A stretch of 10,678 nucleotides of DNA from Anaerolineaceae bacterium 46_22 (lineage in GTDB: Bacteria; Chloroflexota; Anaerolineae; Anaerolineales; Anaerolineaceae): NCBI GenBank assembly GCA_001508595.1, contig LGHA01000027.1, positions 1-10,678 on the forward strand, read 5' to 3'. Below, piece by piece: positions 6,067 to 10,678 of the stretch (position 1 is its first letter; every line of letters begins with the position of its first letter). A model generated the notes under the pieces. It was not told where the DNA came from. It did no database searches and saw nothing but the letters and a program-made list of their open reading frames with translations. The position numbers and the translations under genes are program-made.

Positions 6067-7074
6067 ATGACTGGTAAAGTCTCAATTATTGTCCCCTGCT
6101 ATAACGAGCGCGCCACCATCACATTGCTGCTGGATGCAATTTATGGACAAAGTTATCCTTTAAACCTAATGGAGCTTGTGATTGCGGATGGCAGCTCCGA
6201 TGACGGCACGCCTGAGGTCATCAATGAATGGCATCAAAACCATCCGGACTTAAGGGTCAAAGTCATTGAAAACCCAAAGCGAATCATCTCAGCTGCCCTG
6301 AACACAGCCATTAAGGCATCAACCGGCGAAATCATCCTTCGGTTGGACGCGCATTCAAAACCCCATCCGGATTATGTCGAAAGATCCGTCGCTGGTTTGG
6401 AAAAAGGTTTGGGTGAAAATGTAGGCGGCGTATGGGACATACAGCCAGGGAGCGATCACTGGATATCCCGCAGCATTGCTGCAGCGGCAGGGCATCCCAT
6501 CGGTGTGGGCGGTGCGCGCTATCGTTACACCGATAAGGCAGGGTACGTAGATACGGTCCCCTTTGGTGCTTTCAAACGCGAATTACTCGACAGGGTTGGC
6601 ATGTTCGATGAAAGTTTACTGACCAATGAAGATTACGAGTTCAACACACGCATCCGACAAAGCGGCGGCAAGATCTGGCTTGACCCCGAAATCCGCTCGG
6701 TCTATTACGCCCGGAAAGATCTGAAAGCACTGGCTCGCCAATACTGGCGATACGGCTACTGGAAATGGCACATGCTGCGCCGCTACCCGGATACCCTGCG
6801 TCTGCGACAGGCTTTACCGCCCTTGTTTATCTTAACGTTGGCTTTGTTATTAGTGTTGTCTCCCTTTGTCCCACTGTCTTTTAATTACTTGTTGGTCGGT
6901 TTAATCAGTGTCTATATCCTGATCCTCCTCCTGGCAGGATTACAGCTTTCCATTAAACATAAGGATCCGGAACTCATCATGGGGGTTCCCCTGGCAATTG
7001 CATGCATGCACTTTGCATGGGGAAGCGGTTTCTTGTGGGGTGTCATTCACCCCCAAAATCAAAATAAAGGTTAA
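6067..7074 (+). CDS. ExoA-like family 2 glycosyltransferase, membrane-anchored
   Basis: A 335-residue GT2 (GT-A fold) inverting glycosyltransferase, most like the succinoglycan ExoA group. It transfers a sugar from a nucleotide donor to a lipid-linked or growing glycan on the cytoplasmic face. VSIIVPCYNERATI (5-18) is the N-terminal nucleotide-binding strand. DGSSDDGT follows, then LDAHS with D94 in the metal-binding position, YVDTVPFGAFKRELL, the acidic TNEDYEFNTRIRQSG (N187-E188-D189), and RQYWRYGYWKW. The C-terminus has three membrane segments (about 253-272, 273-295 and 304-328). I start at ATG 6067 because homology begins there. A longer frame from 5902 would overlap ridA and adds a non-homologous segment. 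The Shine-Dalgarno is weak. TACAAT at 6029-6034 is a possible -10. Sugar specificity is unknown. Confidence 0.9.
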   Translation: MTGKVSIIVPCYNERATITLLLDAIYGQSYPLNLMELVIADGSSDDGTPEVINEWHQNHPDLRVKVIENPKRIISAALNTAIKASTGEIILRLDAHSKPHPDYVERSVAGLEKGLGENVGGVWDIQPGSDHWISRSIAAAAGHPIGVGGARYRYTDKAGYVDTVPFGAFKRELLDRVGMFDESLLTNEDYEFNTRIRQSGGKIWLDPEIRSVYYARKDLKALARQYWRYGYWKWHMLRRYPDTLRLRQALPPLFILTLALLLVLSPFVPLSFNYLLVGLISVYILILLLAGLQLSIKHKDPELIMGVPLAIACMHFAWGSGFLWGVIHPQNQNKG

Positions 7075-7078
7075 AATA

Positions 7079-8503
7079 GTGGCAATGGAAAATTCAACCA
7101 AGCCAAAACGTTGGCATTTACGCGCGTCTGAGCGTGTGGCAATCCTGCTAATTGGGGACTTCCTTGCCGCAATAATCGCTTTATTTCTGGCACTTTATTT
7201 TTGGGCTGCCGGGGACGCCTGGATGGAATTCTCACTGGAATTCATCGTCTCGCGACCGCCCTTCTGGTATTTTCTTCTGCCCTTCTTCTGGATCATTTTA
7301 CTGCTGGAATTATATGATGTGCAGCGCGCCAGTAATACCCGTGAGACCTTCAAGGGCATCGGTTTAGCCCTTTTAATTTATGCGCTTATTTATTTGCTGA
7401 TTTATTTCAGTTCAGAGCCAAATTCACTGCCTCGCCGCGGCGTTGCACTCTTCATTATTGCAGCAGCAGCATTAACACTGCTGTGGCGATTGGCATACAT
7501 CCGTATGTTCACTGCTCCCCACCTCTTGCGTCGGGTCCTGATCATCGGTGCCGGCAATGCCGGTGAAACCATCGCAAAGGTCATTTCCAAACAATGGCCG
7601 CCGCCCTTCAACACCATCGGATTGATAGACGATGACCCCCAAAAACAAGGTGAAAAGGTTGGTAATTTAACTGTGGTAGGTGACAGCAGTCAATTGATTA
7701 GCCTGATCAAACAACATGAAATTACGGATATCATCCTTGCGATCAGCGGCCAGATGAAGGGTCGCATGTTCCAGTCAATTTTGTCTGCACAGGAAATGGG
7801 GGTCACATTAACCCCCATGCCAGAAGTTTACGAAGAGCTCCTCTCAAGGGTACCCATTTTTCTACTCGAAGCAGAATGGATTGTGCGTTCTTTTGTTGAA
7901 AAATCGCATACCAGTACCCTGTATCAACTTTCAAAAAGCCTGCTTGATTTTGCCGGCGGCTTGATTGGCACATTGGTCATGGGGGCATTTTTCCCACTCA
8001 TCAGTCTTGGCATCATTCTCGAAACCGGTTTCCCCATATTTCTTACCCAAAATCGCCTGGGTCGCGGCGGACAACCCTATAAAATCATCAAATTTCGCAC
8101 CATGGTCCGGGATGCCGAAAAATTCGGTGAAACCCGTATGACCGAAGAAAATGACGAACGGGTGACAAAATTCGGCTGGTTTTTGCGAAAAACCCACCTC
8201 GATGAACTGCCCCAGTTCATCAATGTATTTCGAGGTGAAATGAGCCTGGTCGGACCGCGTGCGGAAAGGCCCCAACTGGTCGAACAATTCCAAAAAGAAC
8301 TGCCTTTTTATCGGGCACGTTTGCTTGTCAAACCTGGTATCACCGGGTGGGCGCAAATCAATTACGGCTATGCTGGCACCGTTGAAGAAACGGCTGTCAA
8401 ATTAGAATACGATTTATACTACATCGAACATCGCAATCTTTTAATGGACATCTCTATCATCCTGCGGACCATCTGGCAGGTGCTGGGATTCAAAGGTCAA
8501 TAA
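7079..8503 (+). CDS. polyprenyl-phosphate sugar-1-phosphate transferase
   Basis: A 474-residue initiating transferase of the WbaP/CpsE/WcaJ type, moving a sugar-1-phosphate from a nucleotide sugar to undecaprenyl phosphate at the inner membrane. Four N-terminal membrane segments (about 20-42, 61-79, 93-110, 120-140) precede a CoA_binding_3-type Rossmann domain with GAGNAG (157-162). A fifth hydrophobic stretch (SLLDFAGGLIG...) leads into the bacterial sugar-transferase domain: KFRTM (338-342), the catalytic Asp-Glu pair D375-E376 in HLDELPQ, SLVGPRAERP, and KPGITGWAQI from 418. Start choice: GTG 7079 is eight bases after AAAGG (7066-7070); ATG 7085 in the same frame is the alternative. The frame remains open upstream into the previous gene without homology. 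Only four bases separate it from the glycosyltransferase stop, indicating one operon. The sugar cannot be read from the sequence. Confidence 0.93.
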   Translation: MAMENSTKPKRWHLRASERVAILLIGDFLAAIIALFLALYFWAAGDAWMEFSLEFIVSRPPFWYFLLPFFWIILLLELYDVQRASNTRETFKGIGLALLIYALIYLLIYFSSEPNSLPRRGVALFIIAAAALTLLWRLAYIRMFTAPHLLRRVLIIGAGNAGETIAKVISKQWPPPFNTIGLIDDDPQKQGEKVGNLTVVGDSSQLISLIKQHEITDIILAISGQMKGRMFQSILSAQEMGVTLTPMPEVYEELLSRVPIFLLEAEWIVRSFVEKSHTSTLYQLSKSLLDFAGGLIGTLVMGAFFPLISLGIILETGFPIFLTQNRLGRGGQPYKIIKFRTMVRDAEKFGETRMTEENDERVTKFGWFLRKTHLDELPQFINVFRGEMSLVGPRAERPQLVEQFQKELPFYRARLLVKPGITGWAQINYGYAGTVEETAVKLEYDLYYIEHRNLLMDISIILRTIWQVLGFKGQ

Positions 8504-8522
8504 CCCCTAAGGCAAATCTTCC

Positions 8523-10421
8523 ATGAACTTTTTAGGAAAGAAAATTCGCAATCGCTATTTGTTAATGGGGGATATTTTCCTGAGCGCTGTTTCTGTTTTA
8601 GCCAGCTACATGATTCGGCTGGAGCTTGTCGCGATATTCCCTACATACCAGGTGTCTTTACTGTGGATGCTGGGGATCGCAATCGTCATCAAACCCCTGG
8701 TTTATTATTTCTTTGGTATTTACCGTCGATTGTGGCGCTATGCCAGCATTCGCGAATTAGTATTGATTCTCGCCTCTGTTTCCACTGCATCCATGATCGT
8801 GGGCAGCGCGATGATGGGCTTGTATGGCACAAGGTTCTTTATTGGCTTTCCGCGCTCTGTCATCATCATCGATTGGCTTTTAACGCTGATCTTTATAGGT
8901 GGTTTTCGCTTCATCTTCCGCTGGATTGCAGAGAGTTCTTCAGCAGCGGCCAACAATTCATTGCTTCACTCCCTTCATAGAAAATGGGTGCTGGTCGTTG
9001 GTGCCGGCGATGCAGGCGCCATGGTGGTCCGGGAATTGCTAAAAAATCCACAGCTAAACATGAAGCCCATCGGCTTTCTTGACGACGACCCCGAAAAACA
9101 GAACAGCAAAATCCACGGCGTTCCGGTTCTAGCGCCAATTGACGATATCGAGCGCGTTTTTAAGACCCGTCATGTGGACGAAGTCATAATAGCTATTCCC
9201 AGTGCTTCAGGAGAAGTGCTGCGAAAAATCACAACCAAATGCCGTCAACGCAACATCCCATTTCGCACCATGCCGGGACTTTACGAACTGATTGGCGGCT
9301 CAGTCAGCGTCAGCCGATTGCGCGAAGTGGATATCTCCGACTTACTCAGGCGAGAACCTGTAAAAATGGACATTGAAGCCCTGGGTAAAGTGCTGGAAGA
9401 CAAAGTGATCATGGTCACCGGCGCAGGCGGTTCAATCGGGAGCGAACTCTGCCGTCAAATTGCAAGGCTGCACCCAAAACGCATTCTCCTGCTCGGGCAC
9501 GGCGAAAACAGCATTTTTAGCGTGATCACTTCCCTGAAAGAACGCTATCCGCACCTGGACCTGGTACCCCTGATTGCTGATGTGCGTGATTTCCCCCGGC
9601 TTACCATCCTTTTTGATCGCTGGCAGCCGCAAGTTGTCTTTCACACAGCAGCGCATAAACACGTCCCGCTGATGGAAAGCAATATCGAAGAAGCAGTCAC
9701 CAATAACATCCTTGGCACGGATAACATTGTAATATCCTCGCTTGAACACGAAGTCCAGCGCCTGGTGATGATCTCCACTGACAAAGCGATTCGACCGGTG
9801 AACATCATGGGCGCCACAAAGCGCATTGCTGAAATGCTCGTCCTGGATGCCGCCCATCAATTCGAGCGCGCTTTCACGGTTGTACGGTTTGGCAACGTTC
9901 TTGGCAGTCGCGGCAGTGTGGTCCCACGCTTTAAGCGGCAAATTGAAGCTGGTGGACCGGTCACAGTAACCCACCCTGAAATGAAACGTTATTTTATGAC
10001 CATCCCTGAGGCTGTTCATCTTGTTTTGCAGGCATCGACCTTGAGCAAAGGCGGAGAAAATTACATTCTTGACATGGGTCAACCCGTTAAGATTCTTGAC
10101 CTGGCAGAGGATTTGATTCGCCTTTCAGGGCTTGAGCCTGGCAAGGATATTGAAATTGTCTTCTCCGGCATCCGACCGGGTGAAAAACTCAACGAAGATT
10201 TATGGGATAAGGGCTTTGCTTATTCTCCAACCACACACCCCGATATTCACCAGGTGGATACAGAAGAAGTGCTGTCCTCAGAAGAATTAAGAGACCTGGT
10301 TGATACATTAATCGGTTATGCACGTGAGGGTAAACCAGAAAAGATCCGCGCGCTTCTGAGTGACATCATCCCTGGCGCGTCCATCCTTCAGCAAGAAACT
10401 GACCTCGATATGGTAGAATGA
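8523..10421 (+). CDS. membrane NDP-sugar 4,6-dehydratase, PglF/CapD type
   Basis: A 632-residue polytopic member of the PglF/CapD/FlaA1 short-chain dehydrogenase group. Relatives convert UDP-GlcNAc to a UDP-4-keto-6-deoxy sugar (PglF) or act as 4,6-dehydratase/5-epimerases. Four N-terminal membrane helices (about 12-33, 43-63, 79-100, 110-132) are followed by a first Rossmann domain with GAGDAG (160-165). The catalytic extended-SDR domain follows, with TGAGGSIGSE (G300, G303, G306), HTAAHKHVPLMESN, STDKA (418-422) and M429-x3-K433. This MxxxK in place of the usual YxxxK marks the dehydratase branch. IRPGEKLNEDLWD near the end is the family's C-terminal signature. The ATG is 19 bases after the sugar transferase, with a weak TAAGG. 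Full length with no truncation. The exact product (GlcNAc-, FucNAc- or bacillosamine-type) is not decidable. Confidence 0.94.
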   Translation: MNFLGKKIRNRYLLMGDIFLSAVSVLASYMIRLELVAIFPTYQVSLLWMLGIAIVIKPLVYYFFGIYRRLWRYASIRELVLILASVSTASMIVGSAMMGLYGTRFFIGFPRSVIIIDWLLTLIFIGGFRFIFRWIAESSSAAANNSLLHSLHRKWVLVVGAGDAGAMVVRELLKNPQLNMKPIGFLDDDPEKQNSKIHGVPVLAPIDDIERVFKTRHVDEVIIAIPSASGEVLRKITTKCRQRNIPFRTMPGLYELIGGSVSVSRLREVDISDLLRREPVKMDIEALGKVLEDKVIMVTGAGGSIGSELCRQIARLHPKRILLLGHGENSIFSVITSLKERYPHLDLVPLIADVRDFPRLTILFDRWQPQVVFHTAAHKHVPLMESNIEEAVTNNILGTDNIVISSLEHEVQRLVMISTDKAIRPVNIMGATKRIAEMLVLDAAHQFERAFTVVRFGNVLGSRGSVVPRFKRQIEAGGPVTVTHPEMKRYFMTIPEAVHLVLQASTLSKGGENYILDMGQPVKILDLAEDLIRLSGLEPGKDIEIVFSGIRPGEKLNEDLWDKGFAYSPTTHPDIHQVDTEEVLSSEELRDLVDTLIGYAREGKPEKIRALLSDIIPGASILQQETDLDMVE

Positions 10422-10450
10422 CGTCTCATGCGTCAATAAAGGGGAAAAAA

Positions 10451-10478
10451 CATAATATGACCTATCGGTCACATTATG
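10451..10478. promoter_or_regulatory. inverted repeat before the FemX-like gene (operator or minus-strand terminator)
   Basis: CATAATATGACC (10451-10462) and GGTCACATTATG (10467-10478) are inverted copies with loop TATC, pairing at 11 of 12 positions; the core TGACC-TATC-GGTCA is perfect. No T-run follows on the + strand. On the - strand the hairpin is followed by TTTTTT (complement of 10445-10450), the layout of an intrinsic terminator for leftward transcription. It lies between two + genes, 16 bases before the next start codon, so a regulator binding site is the alternative. Confidence 0.45.
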
Positions 10479-10494
10479 AATTCTAAGGAGAATA

Positions 10495-10678
10495 TGGATT
10501 TTTTATCACCCCAAGCCTGGGATCAATTTATCAACGAGCATCCAGAAGCGCACATCCTTCAAACTTCCCCCTGGGGTGCGTTAAAATCTGACTTTGGCTG
10601 GACGCCGCGTTTTTTCCGCGAGGGAAACCTTGGCGCAATGGTGCTTTTCCGGCATCTGCCATTCGGACTGAGCATTGC
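10495..10678 (+). CDS. FemAB/FemX-type peptidyltransferase, N-terminal part
   Basis: The first 61 residues of a gene that runs off the right edge. HILQTSPWGALKSDFGWTPRFF (residues 20-41) is the conserved opening of the FemAB family (hlLQt..W..lK..fGW) in the GNAT-like fold. These enzymes use aminoacyl-tRNA to add amino acids to lipid II or peptidoglycan stem peptides; related proteins act on other acceptors. The ATG has AAGGAG (10485-10490) four bases upstream, a strong ribosome binding site. It is 73 bases after the dehydratase stop with a hairpin between, so it may be a separate unit. The acceptor and the amino acid are unknown, and the rest of the protein must be seen before a firm name. 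Confidence 0.82.

Noticed and set aside
6998..7078. Upstream extension of the sugar transferase frame
   Set aside because: It overlaps the coding C-terminus of the glycosyltransferase out of frame, and a ribosome binding site exists for the starts at 7079/7085.
9432..10082. 216-codon open frame on the - strand inside the dehydratase gene
   Set aside because: It lies wholly opposite a strongly conserved SDR catalytic domain, has no recognisable motif and no Shine-Dalgarno; it is a codon-bias shadow.
10419..10435. Small inverted repeat TGACG/CGTCA over the dehydratase stop codon
   Set aside because: A five-base stem without a T-run is too weak to call a terminator.

Overview
The window reads as ordinary chromosome from an anaerobic bacterium. 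I favour Chloroflexota (Anaerolineae-like) because a leucine T-box leader sits beside bacterial housekeeping genes at mid GC, and the wall and glycan genes have the style of that group. That assignment is an impression from protein style, not a measured result. All supported genes lie on the + strand.

Region 1 (1-1129): a possible 3' end of an upstream gene with several small hairpins, then a short flavodoxin-like protein (228-641) and a small cysteine-rich MOSC-domain protein (707-1129). Region 2 (1141-4121): a complete leucine-tRNA synthetase regulatory unit. It has a sigma70-type promoter, a T-box leader with a CUC (Leu) specifier, mutually exclusive antiterminator and terminator, a 149-nt spacer with a short GGTGA-type repeat, leuS itself, and a strong intrinsic terminator. 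Region 3 (4168-5951): a creatininase-family amidohydrolase, a DUF5680-like protein and a RidA-type enamine/imine deaminase behind its own promoter.

Region 4 (6067 to the right edge): a cell-surface glycan block. An ExoA-like family 2 glycosyltransferase with membrane segments is followed by a polyprenyl-phosphate sugar-1-phosphate transferase (initiating enzyme) and a PglF/CapD-type UDP-sugar 4,6-dehydratase. The start of a FemAB/FemX-type peptidyltransferase follows, running off the window. The first three are closely packed (4 and 19 nt gaps) and probably cotranscribed. The dehydratase could make the 4-keto-6-deoxy sugar nucleotide, the phosphotransferase would load a sugar-1-phosphate on a lipid carrier, and the glycosyltransferase would extend it. 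The aminotransferase, acetyltransferase, flippase and polymerase that would complete such a pathway are not visible here.

I see no mobile element, CRISPR array, tRNA or rRNA, and no convincing new biological system. The items most worth a second look are the T-box architecture with its possible bypass promoter, the inverted repeat before the FemX-like gene, and the folded, unassigned left edge.
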